Assembly (NCBI RefSeq): GCF_001039355.2
Contig: NW_019774491.1
Span: 266,630 to 330,629, forward strand
Direction: 5' to 3'
From: Lingula anatina
Taxonomy: Eukaryota > Brachiopoda > Lingulata > Lingulida > Lingulidae
DNA: 64,000 bases
The notes beneath the pieces are model-generated. The model made no database searches. It worked only from the letters and a program-made list of their open reading frames with translations, and was not told the DNA's origin. Made by a program: the position numbers and the translations under genes. Of the stretch, positions 37,570-58,062 are shown piece after piece; the first letter of the stretch is position 1; the number at the start of each line of letters is the position of its first letter.

Positions 37570-38856
37570 GATTGTTTGAACTTTGGCTCAAGGTAAGACA
37601 CATCAAAGTGAGTTGTTGTTAAGCAAGACACAGGTGCAACATCAATCTCAGGCCAGTGCTTGGAGTCATGAAAGCCTTGAAAACAATTTGGTTCTGTTAT
37701 AAATATAAACACCAAATAAATGTGCTAATGCATTATTTTTTGTGTAATATTTAGGGCCCTACTCTGAAACTTACTGTGGGCACATCAAAGAGTTAATCCT
37801 TCCTGACCAGTGACCACTGTGGCATCTCATTTAACAACCTGTGCAAACATCTCTCTTTGCCTAATTTTTTATACTTTGTGAAAGCATAGAACATTTGTGA
37901 TCTTATGAAAAAAAACATGAAAATTTATCAAGGTGAAGTATGTCTTTAAGGTGGCACAAAAGCGCTCAGTGGTCACAGCTTTCTGGCTAAAACGGGAGGA
38001 CACATTTGCTCTAATATCGCTATTTAAAAAACAGTGATATTTCCTTTAATTTTAGAGATATTTAATATTATATCAAAATTCCAAAAGAATAAGATTATGG
38101 ATAAAAAGACCTTTCAGAAGATATAACTTGTGTTTATATCTGGCACACTGAATTTTTTTTCGGATATACCTGACTAAAAGTCGGAATAAAAAAATAAATA
38201 AATAAATAATAACTTAAGACTCCCCTCTTGTGTCTCGTACTAGTACATAAGAAATGGCAAGATTTCACTAAGGTAAGACTCAAGCGATTTCCTACATATA
38301 TGTTTGATATGAGGTTTTGTTGGCTTTTGGGAGCAAAGTAGGACCTTTAGCTGAGGAACGGCTTTAATCGATGATAATGAATAAAAACTGTAGACCTCTG
38401 TGGAAAAAAGAATTTAGTTGCCAAAATTGTCCACCTTGCGTTAGTCTAAAATAAAACGTATTTGCACTTCAAAGAGGTAAGACAAAACAGAAAATAAACC
38501 TTATGGAACAAAATTAAGTTTTATTTTAAATATTTTTTATGACATACAGTTGTCGATCACAAAAATTATTTCCTACCTGAAGTTATTCCACATTTGTTTT
38601 CACCTCCTTGAGATTTAAAATACCACGTGACTAAAATCTCTTCTGTGATTGGTAAATAGCGCAACACTGTTAGGTACTTCAAATTTTACGACACGTATTT
38701 GTAAATATAGAATCTAAATTTGGTTTAATTGTAAGTTTTAGCAAAAATTGTCTTCCTGTCAGTTTTCTTTTTAAATTTAATTTATCAAAATTTTTGAAAT
38801 CAAAGGGAAATGTCCTCTTTTTCAATCATTACAGCTATCGCAAATAAGCACTGAAC
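37570..38856. promoter_or_regulatory. Divergent promoter region, GTSE1 / MANBAL
   Basis: 1.3 kb between the two start codons. On the minus strand, ACTTCAG/GTAGGA near 38577 is a plausible donor of a non-coding GTSE1 exon. Within 60 bp lie a CACGTG E-box (38624-38629), an inverted CCAAT box (GATTGG, about 38648-38653) and TTCAAA/TTTGAA (about 38678-38683), which fits the CHR consensus of cell-cycle genes. Human GTSE1 is a G2/M gene of the CHR/DREAM type, so the combination makes sense. The site assignment is inference. Confidence 0.45.
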
Positions 38857-40024
38857 ATGGAGGACTCTAGTGGCAGTGGTGTCTTGGACTCGTTTATTCA
38901 CTTCGCTCTACTTGCGGGTGCCGTTTTTCAGTTGGCTTGCATATTTGCGGTTGTGATATTCCCAAAGAGAAAAGATGAAATGGTAATTGTTGTATTTAAC
39001 ATAGGTGTAGGTAACGATAAGTCGATATCAAGTTCATGATATTCACTTAGTACTTACTGGTAGTCTAGCTACTGCCTAGCTTCTTCAAGTTCTTGTTATT
39101 TATAATTTGCCACTATTGCTCCAAGATTTTTACTCAAACCCAGATTCTATTGATAATACATTCTTCGGTACCATGCCCACAGAAATTTGGATCGATCTAC
39201 TAGTATCTCCCTGGGGAGTCTTACTAAATTGCTATCAACTTAACCAGCTTAAATGTTTGTCACGCCTAGTAAAGCTGTTAGGCGGTAATTATCTTTACCC
39301 CCTAGCTGATTCGGTAGGCTTGACAGACATTTAAGCTGGTAAGTTGATAGCAATTTAGTGTGACTCCCCAGGGAGTTATACCCATGACACGTGCCTTCAT
39401 GTAAAATATACAGCTGACCCGTGCAGTCTGCTATATATTATGCTCTTGTCCTTCGCTCTAGGCCAGTGGCATTAAAATTTTGTTTGTACCAGTAGATATT
39501 TCAGAACATGTGAATTTAGTGATCTGGACTGGCCATTATGCCAACTGGCACTAGATTTTTTTCTATACTTTAATAAGTTTACAAGAGAGCTTTTGATTTG
39601 ATTTAATTTATTTCTGGAATGAAGCTGTTATATGATAATTTTAAAAACCTGCAAATCTTGTTATTACTAGTAGTAACTAATAGGGGTAATTGTCCAGTCT
39701 TATTGACAATTTAAGTGAACTAGTGAATCCTGATTTATACCTATAGATTTTTGAAAAGTGGTGGTCCAAATGCCAGTAAGCTGAAATGTTTATGGCAAAG
39801 ACTGACCATGTCTGTGATTTCTGTGAATTACCATAGGATTTGGCAGAAATTTACATACAAGTAAAAGATTGCATCAAATTTCAGTGAAATTATTTTAGAA
39901 CTTCATATTTCAGGAAGAGATAGAAGAAGATGGTGCCCTTGATGCAAATGAACCACTGAGACAAGAAACAAGTAATTCAGGAACTAAAAAATTGAAGGCA
40001 GACACAAAAAAGAAAAAAAGATGA
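38857..40024 (+). CDS. MANBAL: MANBAL / UPF0239 family small membrane protein
   Basis: Two exons, 38857-38982 and 39914-40024, encode 78 residues (85 in human). One transmembrane segment (FIHFALLAGAVFQLACIFAV) is followed by FPK, an acidic stretch (EEIEEDGALDANEP) and a lysine-rich tail ending KADTKKKKR. Human MANBAL has the same layout (RYGLFLGAIFQLICVLAII, then ETKKKR at the end), including the family's GA-FQL-C motif. The C-terminal dibasic tail suggests retention in the endoplasmic reticulum. The molecular role of the family is unknown. Confidence 0.87.
39189..39388. mobile_element. Fold-back MITE, family 1
   Basis: A near-perfect palindrome in MANBAL intron 1. The left arm CTCCCTGGGGAGTCTTACTA and AATTGCTATCAACTTA is mirrored by TAAGTTGATAGCAATTTAG and CTCCCCAGGGAG on the right. 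It shares arm words (GGGGA-TCT-ACTAAATTGC, ctgttaggSggtaat) with 62293-62541. Confidence 0.75.
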
Positions 40025-41524
40025 TATCTTCAAACACAGTTATAGGAATGTATGTACCAGTTATTTACTAGTTATTGTTTTACAGCACTACAAAACCACC
40101 AGGGGGTAATTGCTTTCCCCCTCCCCCAGCACACACAAAACCACCCCACCACTGTGTAACATCTTTTCCACCTGTAAAATATTTTCCCTACATTTATTCC
40201 GACCAACATTTTTTTCCCCATTTAACTTTTTACTATCTCCTTAAAGATCATTATTACTTTATGTTTGGGCCACATGGTACTCTCCCAAAACAAGAATGAA
40301 CTTACCCCCCAAAAAATTGTGAAATTTTTCATGTGTAAATGCACACACATAACATTTAAATGTAATAAATGAAGTATCTTTACATATTGTATGAAACATT
40401 TCCAAAATTGAATTTAAATATCAATTTTATTTATTTTTTCCTACTTATAATTTTAATTATCTTAAAAGATTTGTGGTAATTTTACTGAAATATATTCTTG
40501 TCAGAATCATCTTAAATTATCTTGTTTTCCACCAAAGTAGCATGAAAAGAGTTTGCTTTAGCACAGGCACATTAAGTAGCAAGTATATGAGCATCACTAG
40601 TCTCATTGTGGACTGTGGATTTTGCTTTGTAATCTGTACATCCTTCCATAGATATATATCTGACAAATTAACTTTGAAAGTTGAGCAAACATGAACATAA
40701 AGTAGGAATCAGGGTGTTTTTTAAAGAAACTGATATTTTTGAAAAGATTACTTTTAGATGAAAATCAAATAAAATGTATGGTACAGCATATCTATATTGT
40801 AATGCTTTTCTAGGATAGAGTGGAGTTTTAAATTCCTGCTTTTTTTGTCTTTTACAGAAAAAGTTTGTATGTGTGTATGGCAATATGGACCAGCAGTTAA
40901 CCACTGAAACGAACAAAAAAGCCAATTTCCTGTGGATTGTGAATAGTGTCATCTATGGGAACATTTCTATGGAGAGGCAATATATTTTATACCACCTGCT
41001 GTCTTACTTGCTTCCAAGCCCAAGCTTGTTGGGTCTTATATCATAGAGAATCTAAACTTTATAAAGACAATAGAGAGAGAGAGAGAGAGAAAGAGGACAA
41101 AGGGCAGAGCCAGAGATTATTGAACCTATTCAGCCTTAAAAAATGAGGTCAAGAGAAATTCTTCAACTGAAGTGCATACATTCAACTTCAACTGATTTAT
41201 TTCTCCAAATTTGTCTTTTCAAACTCTTTTATGAATTTAAACATGTTTAGAAATTTCTTTTTCTGCTTTTATTATTAATTTTTATAGCCATTAAAAAAAG
41301 CATTAGTCATATTATGTATATATTTATTAATAAAGCTATTTACATAGTACAAAAAAGTTTTATTAATATGTTTGCATTGTTTTTTGTAGCAAATGTATCT
41401 TGAAATGCCTTGTGAAAAAGGCAATCTGCAAAAAAATGTAACTGGTCCTTGTTTTCATTGGTTGTGACATAAATATCAGTTTTTTTCATCATTTGCAATA
41501 TTTTTATGATATTTCTGCTTTTAA
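40025..41524. other. Convergent 3' flank of MANBAL and CDC123
   Basis: 1.5 kb between two stop codons on opposite strands. It holds a CCCCC-rich patch (40110-40150), a (GA)n run (41070-41090) and one copy of a 167 bp repeat (40809-40975). No coding exon was recognised. Confidence 0.6.
40809..40975. repeat. 167 bp direct repeat, copy 1
   Basis: Identical or nearly so to 41804-41970, starting TCTAGGATAGAGTGGAG and ending TTTCTATGGAGA. The sequences diverge abruptly on both sides. Confidence 0.9.
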
Positions 41525-50596
<9,072 letters not shown>

Positions 50597-52780
50597 CTGT
50601 AATGATTAAGTAAATAAATAAAATAAGAAATGTGAGAAGAAAAATACACTAATTTTTTGTTACATTTCCACTTTTTTAAATTCAAAACAAGTTAAAAATA
50701 TCAGCAGAAAGAAAGGTAACATTTTTAAAAATAATAAATCATTGGCGTGTAAAGGGATAATTCTGCATTTGGTAGGCACCATAGCAAATTGAATCAACTA
50801 ACAAATAAAAAGAAATAGGCCAGGTTCATCAAGTTCGTTCTCTTTTTTCTCACGTCTTCCTTTTAAACCTTTAACCTTTAACATTCACCACCAATCCGAG
50901 ATAATTATGTAGCGAAATATATTCAATTTACAATAAAACTGTTCATAAAAATCTTAATCATTAGATATGATGCTTTGTAAAATAGTTTTCATCAAACCAT
51001 GCGTACTGTCTATGCAGCGCACCAAATAACTGTCACGCTCTGTAGAAATCCCAGTGTTTGTACAACTGTATGTTGCATTCAGATTCCTTTTTTTACGAAT
51101 AATCAGAGATATAAACCGAATGATAGATAGAGGCGTGGGATTGAGTGCGCGCTCTCGACTCAAAGGATGAATTAATTTTTCACTCCAAAGGTTATCTATC
51201 CAACGGTGGCAATTATTCAAGATTCTTGTCGAATTTCAAAGTGTTCCGATTGACCTGAGAGATGATACTGGGGAGCCATCAGTAGGGTCCATGACGTAAG
51301 TGAATTGAGCAGAAAATATCGTGAATAGAATGACTAGCTTTTCACCTGAAGATTGTATCCACATCAGTTTGAAATTAGATCTTTAAAAATTTCAAAATTG
51401 ATCAACAGGCATTACTAACCAGCATTCGTTCTTTCTCATTCTCACAGATCTCTGTTGTTTTGTTTATAAGGCAGCATTAGACAAAATTTCTGTGTTTGCT
51501 TAGCAGTCCAATATACAATTATGTACAGCTGAGTTTTTGCGTATTCTTTCATTTTGTTCTCAACGCAAGTCTGTATTCTGTTTTCCCCCAATTTGTTTGC
51601 TCAGTGCGTTGAAAACTGAAACTTAAATCTACCTGCCTGACACGTGGTCCACACGTATGACTTGTCTGTAAGTTTCCACGTTTCAAGTTTTTATGCATGT
51701 ATCTACCAATGTTACACACTTGATTTCAATGTTTTATCTCTTCATAATGCAAATTTCTAAAATGAGAAACATTAGTCTGCTATTTAGCGTTCTTCCTTAG
51801 CCGCAATACAGAATGCAAATATGTTTTTTTTTCTTTTTCCTTTAGCCTTTCCTTGTGCATTTTTAATTTTTTTTTTTTAAATATAATTATATAATTTTTT
51901 AGTTAGGTAGATAAGCATTCATTCCCCATTTTAGTTGCAAAAATGCTTGACAAAGAAAATTTTCTTACCAAAAGTAAATTCCATAATTTCTAATTCAGCA
52001 CAGTAAATCACCCACTTCAATTCACTTATGGCAATTTCGTTTTAGGGCTAAAATCCAACATATCCGCCAATAAACAGGGTATCATGTTAAAATAAGCAGA
52101 ACAGGACAATTGGCCTCTCCCTGGCTGTTTAAGTCAACCAGCTCACGTGCTTGATGTCCTGATAGAGCAGCATTTCGTGAAAACAAGAAATAAGGATTTC
52201 CACGAAAAATGATATAAAGTGTCTATAATTTCTTTTAGCTCCTCTTATTTCTTACTCCCGAATGACGGTTGTCTTTGTTATTCATATATAGAATATATAT
52301 AGAAGAAAAATAGTCGTTATACTATCGGGTACGCCTTCAAACTGTTCCTAAAACTTTACACAATTTTGAAGAAAACTATGCCTCACAACGACTGGGCGCA
52401 TTTTTATACATGTACCAGAGAAACACGAGAGACTGGTCACGACGCCCAGTTAACAAGTCTATTTCTAACTGATATGGCAATAGAAAACATATATTTCATA
52501 AATATAAACTCGACACACATATAGGGCCTATAAATCTTTTGATATTATGTGAATTTCTGATTGGCATCCGCTGGCACCACAGCAATGTGGCGTACTTGTT
52601 TTAATTGTATACTTTCTATACCTGTTAGATCAATTTTCCCCGCGACAGCTCGAGTTAACCAAGCTGCGATCACATTACACCCAAAACCCTGTCAGTTCAT
52701 TTTTTTTATGTAATGACGATGGATAAATTGCATATGCCCCACCAAACTCATGAGAAAAACAATGTAACACTGCGCGATCC
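50597..52780. other. Expected location of CDC123 5' exons; nothing recognised
   Basis: 2.2 kb of AT-rich sequence. No stretch on the minus strand encodes the conserved CDC123 N-terminus. A possible non-coding donor (CTAACAG/GTATAG on the minus strand near 52620) is the only splice-like signal of note. Confidence 0.5.
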
Positions 52781-52863
52781 GCCATGTTTTTATTTTGCTT
52801 GGATGGGCGGAGTCTGCCGATTGGTCAATTTGTCCTCATTTCGAAACAACAAATCACAGAACA
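52781..52863. promoter_or_regulatory. Candidate CpG-rich promoter between CDC123 and NOS
   Basis: Contains GCGCGATCCGCCATG, GGGCGGAG (GC box) and GATTGGTC (inverted CCAAT) within about 60 bp. This is typical of a housekeeping promoter and is well placed for CDC123 on the minus strand. On the minus strand an ATG at 52785 opens a short frame (MADRAVLHCFSHEF) whose VLHC recalls the CDC123 start, but the rest does not fit. Confidence 0.4.
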
Positions 52864-53040
52864 ATGGCACCGCTGACACAGTATGGACAAACTGGGGACT
52901 CGTCGACCCAGGGTTTGTTAAACAAAGCGATAGAAGTCGTAAATTATATGTCACAGTCAATGCTGTTAAGTATTTTGGTCGACTTAGTTGCCTTTCACGA
53001 TGCAACAGAAAGCTTGTTAATATCGTTTTCTCGGTTTTGA
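52864..53040 (+). CDS. Small unassigned ORF downstream of the candidate promoter
   Basis: A 58-residue frame starts MAPLTQYGQTGDSSTQGLLN in a good context (ACAATGG) and ends SLLISFSRF. No family is recognised. It could be a real first exon, an upstream ORF in the NOS leader, or chance. Confidence 0.2.
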   Translation: MAPLTQYGQTGDSSTQGLLNKAIEVVNYMSQSMLLSILVDLVAFHDATESLLISFSRF

Positions 53041-53581
53041 AACTGTGCTTCAAGAGCACATCGTAATTGCTTTGACACTTATTTACTCTGAGGGGCGGCA
53101 ATAGCCTATTTAGGTTTATTGGCTTCATTTATTGTAGAATACCCGTCAGTAAAACATTAGTCTGGTGTAGTAAGTAGCCGACTTCAGGTAGTACAATATA
53201 GGTCTACATATTTTGCGGTCTATAATGAGCCAAAAACTTAGTTAACCCTTTTTGTGAACTTGCATGGTCTCTGCTATCTAGGTGGCCACCAACAAAAGCA
53301 TTAGATATGGTACAATTGTTCGTTTCGGCAACGAGCACCTGATGAGTTTAAACACATGCACAAGGTATGCCAAAGGATAAGTGAGAAAATGAAGCTCCTC
53401 CTTGAGAACATAACAAAGACATTTTCACGCACGAACAAATGATGCTATGGATACCTTATAAGCATATTAATGCCCGTCCTGTCAAAAAGCACCGTCAGTG
53501 TTTACGAAACACGAATAGTCTATATATTTGTCATTTAGTTGATGAAACTTGAGTGAAGAGAACATCCAAGAGGACTAAACC

Positions 53582-53656
53582 ATGAAGAAACTGGCGCTGA
53601 GGAACTACACGAACGGGACCGTCATGACGGACACGCTTCACAAAGAATCTAAACAG
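53582..53656 (+). CDS. NOS: NOS alternative first coding exon 1a
   Basis: ATG preceded by an in-frame stop, followed by 25 codons (MKKLALRNYTNGTVMTDTLH, then KESKQ) and a GTAAAC donor in phase 0. It is a paralogue of exon 1b (58201-58275): the same length and phase, and NY--GT----D-LH--(A/S)KQ in common. It aligns with the pre-oxygenase segment of neuronal NOS (NWETEVVLTDTLHLKS). The donor phase is compatible with exon 2. Confidence 0.75.
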
Positions 53657-53772
53657 GTAAACCACAGATCCATACTTCACTTGTCATTATTACAAAATGG
53701 TAAAGGTATGTCGATAGAAAAGTTGCGAAAATCTACAACATTAACGCTAGATGAATATTTGATTCACACGCA

Positions 53773-53811
<39 letters not shown>

Positions 53812-54557
53812 CAACATACACAGACCCGGCTGCTGCAGTACATCGCAACAAGTAAGTTACCTGATATTGCTTTAATTAAAAAAAAAATAAAACTTGATTT
53901 AAAAGTCAATATATTATTGACTTTAAAAACCGATGCATTTCACGGGTCTGTTTACGGTGTAATGAATAAGCGAAATAAGTACATATATAATGAAAAAGAA
54001 ATAAATCATGAATATTACAATAAATGTATATTTTTCTGATAACTGAAAAATTTTATTCGTAACACCAAATATTATCAATTTCTGTATCTAAATGTTGATT
54101 GCGTTTTTTTTAATGATATAATAAAATTGTAAAACAGATAACGACTCTTCATATGACATTTGAAATTCCAAAATAAATACATTGTAAACAACACAAAGAA
54201 ATATAATAAATTCCATTTCACCACTAAAACGGCGGTTTTCGCAATTATTATGAAATCCTTGCTTGCCATCGAACCTTGCAGGGCTTCCATCTTACAAAAA
54301 AAAAAAAAAAAAAAAAAAAAAGAAAACGACCATCTTCTAATGTCGGAGCGAATTCATTAACTATTGGTAAATATGGGTACATAGTCGCTTTCCCCCACAA
54401 AACGACTCGGACTAAAATTGGTGATTGTGACTGTGGCAACGATTGAACACAAGCTTTCGGCGTAAACGTGAAAAGTCAGCACATTACTTAGGCTTTATTC
54501 ATATTGTGCGGTCTACGTATCTGAATGGCAACGTTTTGAGAGACTGACAACTTACTC

Positions 54558-56863
54558 AGGGGATGAGACTGCAATTTAGTGAAAAAAAAAATCGGAAAAT
54601 ATGGCGTTGTGTCCAGGGGTCCGCTTCAGGTGGGTAATAGGGTTAACTACGCTTAAAATCATGTTTTTGAGTTTTTTGTGTGTTTCTATAAATCAAAAAA
54701 GTATCTAACGTTGGATGTAATAATTTTTTTGAATTTGCACCGCAAAATGTGTCTTTTGATGAGTTTTTCAACCGGCACGCGCCCCAGTCAGGCTGACAAC
54801 TCTGTTGCTAAGGGCCGTTGCCATGAGGGGGGAGGAGCATAGTTAATGAGTTATAAGCCGATTACGTGTGCGGTGATAGGTCATAAGTCTTACATCAGCT
54901 AAGCAGTGAAGAAGTCGAGTACGCTATGGGGAAGAGAAAAGTTCGTGTTAAAAGTCCATTTCCAGAGGAAAGAAAGAAAATTTTTAGAGTATGTGGGCGG
55001 TTGGAGGAAAATCGGTATTTGTTCAGTCGGATGACGAGGGAGAGAATCTACCTGGAGTGAGGGCTCGTAAGATTTTGAAGGACTTTGAACAGCCCTCGGA
55101 GTCTTCTGACAGTGATCGTGAGGAAGAAACAGTAGCTACTGGGTACAGGCTTTGGCACAGTGGACAGTTGTTAGAAAGTGCCTACAAGTCGTGTGTTTGT
55201 CGTGTGTGGCGGCGACGTTGTGTTGGTCGAAAGACAGTTACAGCCATTGGCGCATGTACAGCTCAAATAAAAGCATCATGAAATGTTTAAGATTATTCGT
55301 CTTTCTTTTTTTTTATGTATACCTAATAAATGGGTGAAAGAGTAAATCGAATCGTCTAAATTAATTGAGAAATGTATTTGTACGAAAAATTTATTACTTA
55401 AAGAAAAAAAAGCTAGAATCGATACTTTTAGCCTAGCTCTTAATTTTGGCGATATATATCGGCGAGCGTATCTGAGACACGTTACGAACCTGGAAATGAT
55501 TGTTGGACGCCTTTTGTAGAAGGTAAAAACTAATGTTGACATAATATAATTTTATTCTCCACTAAATGAAATCAAGGAGCTTCAGAGACACGCAAAATAT
55601 TGATGTGAATGGCCAAACGAGAGAAATCCAAGCAAGGGTTGACAGCATGATTAAAAAAAAATAACAATGAAAATAAAAACGCATGTTAACTTGCATTTTG
55701 CGATGTTTGGAGAAATCACAGATCAAGCGGGAAGAAAGAGTTCAAAATGTACCCAAAATAAAAATCACAAAAAGACTTCTTGAAAAAATTAATACCCCCC
55801 CCCCCCCCACCCCCGAGTTCACAATTACCAGGATAATCAGTTAAGAACTACTACTGTCACCCAGTTTTATCTGATCACTTTGCCGATAACAGGAAAGGAA
55901 TCTCTCAGGTAAAATTACTCGATTGCCGAGGGAGACCCATTGAAACGTTCAAATGCAACTTCACACCTCTTAATTGTGGTTAAACGTAATCGCCTTTGTT
56001 AGCGCTTCCTTCTACATATCCTTGACACCCTACTAGACATCACTAGGCTAGGGCCCTCTCCAGAGCTGTCAATCAAAATGGCGGCACGCTTACAAGCCTA
56101 ACGAGTGGTCGGAAAATGTAACAAAAGCACGATTTTCTGCCCTTTCAAAGCACCCAAACAAAATATTTTTAGATGACAATGAGCAATGGTTCCATCTGAT
56201 TGTATAACCGATAACAGGTAAATTTGCCAGCTAAGCATTTGACTAATAAGCTCTGTTAACCAACCTGTGAACGTTTTTGGCTGTTTTAACAGCTTTCTAT
56301 ATTGGCGAGATAAGTGAATCGCTGCCAGGTATATCTCACTATCTGAGCAACCGATCGTTACGAAAGTTGCACCTATTGTTGTTGGGAATGTGGACTACAG
56401 CATGATGTCAGGGGTTAAAGAAGAAATTGTTTTATTGAAAGTTATCGTCTTTTGAAGTGAATAACCCATTGAAATATGAGCTGATTTAACGTAAAATATG
56501 ATAAAATCAAAAGTAAATAGTTTAAGACAATTCCCTGGTACCGCACTGAAGTGTTTTCACCCAGCTTTATGAGGCCATTTGAATCACTTGAATAGCTGTC
56601 TTGGTTATAGAAAAAAATCCCAATTCCGAAAACGGCATTTTTCCCCTAAAATTGGCGCTATAGCGTCATCCGTTGGACACTGAACTTAATCTCCGTCTTT
56701 AATTGGCCTTTTGGGAAGTTTGTTTTAATTTTTTATAAAAACTTATAAGCCCAGGGCTTTGTTTCTATGCTTTTGGTCCTTTTAGTCACCTTAAGCCAAT
56801 GACACTTTTGACTCCCAAGAAGTCGGAAATCCGCCGATAATCGGGAAAATCTCATCCCTGTTT
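54558..56863 (+). mobile_element. Decayed DNA transposon of the CAGGGATG family, with transposase-like remnants
   Basis: The left end (AGGGGATGAGAC then TTTAGTGAAAA..TCGGAAAA and TGTCCAGGGGTCCGC) and right end (AAATCCGCCGATAATCGG then TCTCATCCCTG) match both ends of the 125 bp MITE at 32092-32216. Inside, 54926 starts MGKRKVRVKSPFPEERKKIF. A second frame (54991-55281) contains RARKILKDFEQPSESSDSDR then ATGYRLWHSGQLLES, and a frame change leads to LQVVCLSC. The GYRLW...L...C..C order resembles the N-terminal region of transposase-like ORFs common in invertebrate genomes (MULE-like is my best guess). The rest of a transposase is missing. Confidence 0.6.
55797..55814. repeat. Poly(C) tract
   Basis: C-rich run inside the transposon relic. 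Confidence 0.8.
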
Positions 56864-58062
56864 AATAGCCTGGGTATGACGTAGGAGCCATCCAAACGGA
56901 GTCTCCGTGCTCGACACGGCCAGTTAAAGATACCTTATCCGGGACATTCGCAGTCTCATCTTTCCTCGAAAATTTCAATTTCCTCCCAGCACTTGAATGA
57001 AATTATTTTCCGGGATATGCACAATCTCATCTTTCCTCGAAAAATATCAATTTCTTCCCAGCACTTAAAATGAAATCATTTTCTAATTAAATAATTAGAT
57101 CTAAATTGCTGTCCTGTCTCTTAAAACATCATGTCTTCCTGTGCATTTTAGTGCATTTATGCTTTTATTTTAGGGGTTTTTTTATCGTATTTTAGATTTG
57201 AATTTGAAAGATAACTCTATTTCTTTTGTATTATTATTTTTTTAATAATATAATTGGAAAAATATAAATCGTTGGAATTCAAAAAACGTTGTTGTCTTTT
57301 GAAATAGGCCTATGTTCAATAAATAAACACACAATCAAAATTGTACACACACGTGCAGTGCAAGAAAGTAGCGTAGCACAAGTTGTTACTTCACTCAAGG
57401 ACAGAAAGGGAAATTCTTTAATCATTATCCAAAAACCGATGTGGGGGAGTCGCGCTTCAAAGGCGATGCGACTGCGAGTTACATTGTATGTCATAATTTT
57501 GCTAGCCTTATTGGAGAGACGGTGCGGGGACATAAAGAGATGACCCGAACCTAGACCTCATGATTTCAGGCTCTGCTTGCAGTCTAATTTGTGTTAACTT
57601 CTTAAAATCCAGGCTAAATTCCACAGAAGTATTGACTGAGCATATGCTGTTTTCGAAATCGACAACCGAAAGCATCAATAGACACACCGAGCAAAATTAA
57701 AATTATTTATTATCACACAAATATAACTGAACCTTAGGACGGAATGTTGTCTCATCATTATAAGATCTCGCTGAACAGTCTCCTTATATCAAGCCGTATC
57801 TGCTTTTGGTATTGTCATCCAGTGTTGCATAACAGGCTAATTCAGTCAATAAATCAATGAAGTTTCTTCTCTTTAACTGATTACAGGGAAAATGTAGCAT
57901 AACCTGATAATACTAATAACAAAAACAATAATAACCGTAATGATTTTATAATAATTAAATAAATTCTGACGGTGTGAATACGCGTCGATGCCGCCCCGGC
58001 CCGATGAATTTTGATTGGCTCTAACAGTTGGAAGGGAAATCTAGTTGTGAAAGCAAGTAGGT

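Larger units (their letters stand above)
53657..58062. other. NOS intron / intergenic between the two first exons
   Basis: 4.4 kb that mostly holds a DNA-transposon relic (54558-56863), a (CT)n(CA)n microsatellite near 53775-53810, and poly(A) at 54296-54321. No further NOS exon was seen, so exon 1a is not accompanied by a second NOS oxygenase copy here. Confidence 0.6.

Noticed and set aside
40668-40952. Minus-strand open frame, repeated at 41714-41947
   Set aside because: Its shared part lies in the 167 bp direct repeat and translates to a low-complexity peptide with no recognisable domain; open only by chance.
52690-52785. Minus-strand MADRAVLHCFSHEF frame as CDC123 exon 1
   Set aside because: VLHC recalls the family start but the following WYP-type motif is absent and no usable donor follows before the stop.
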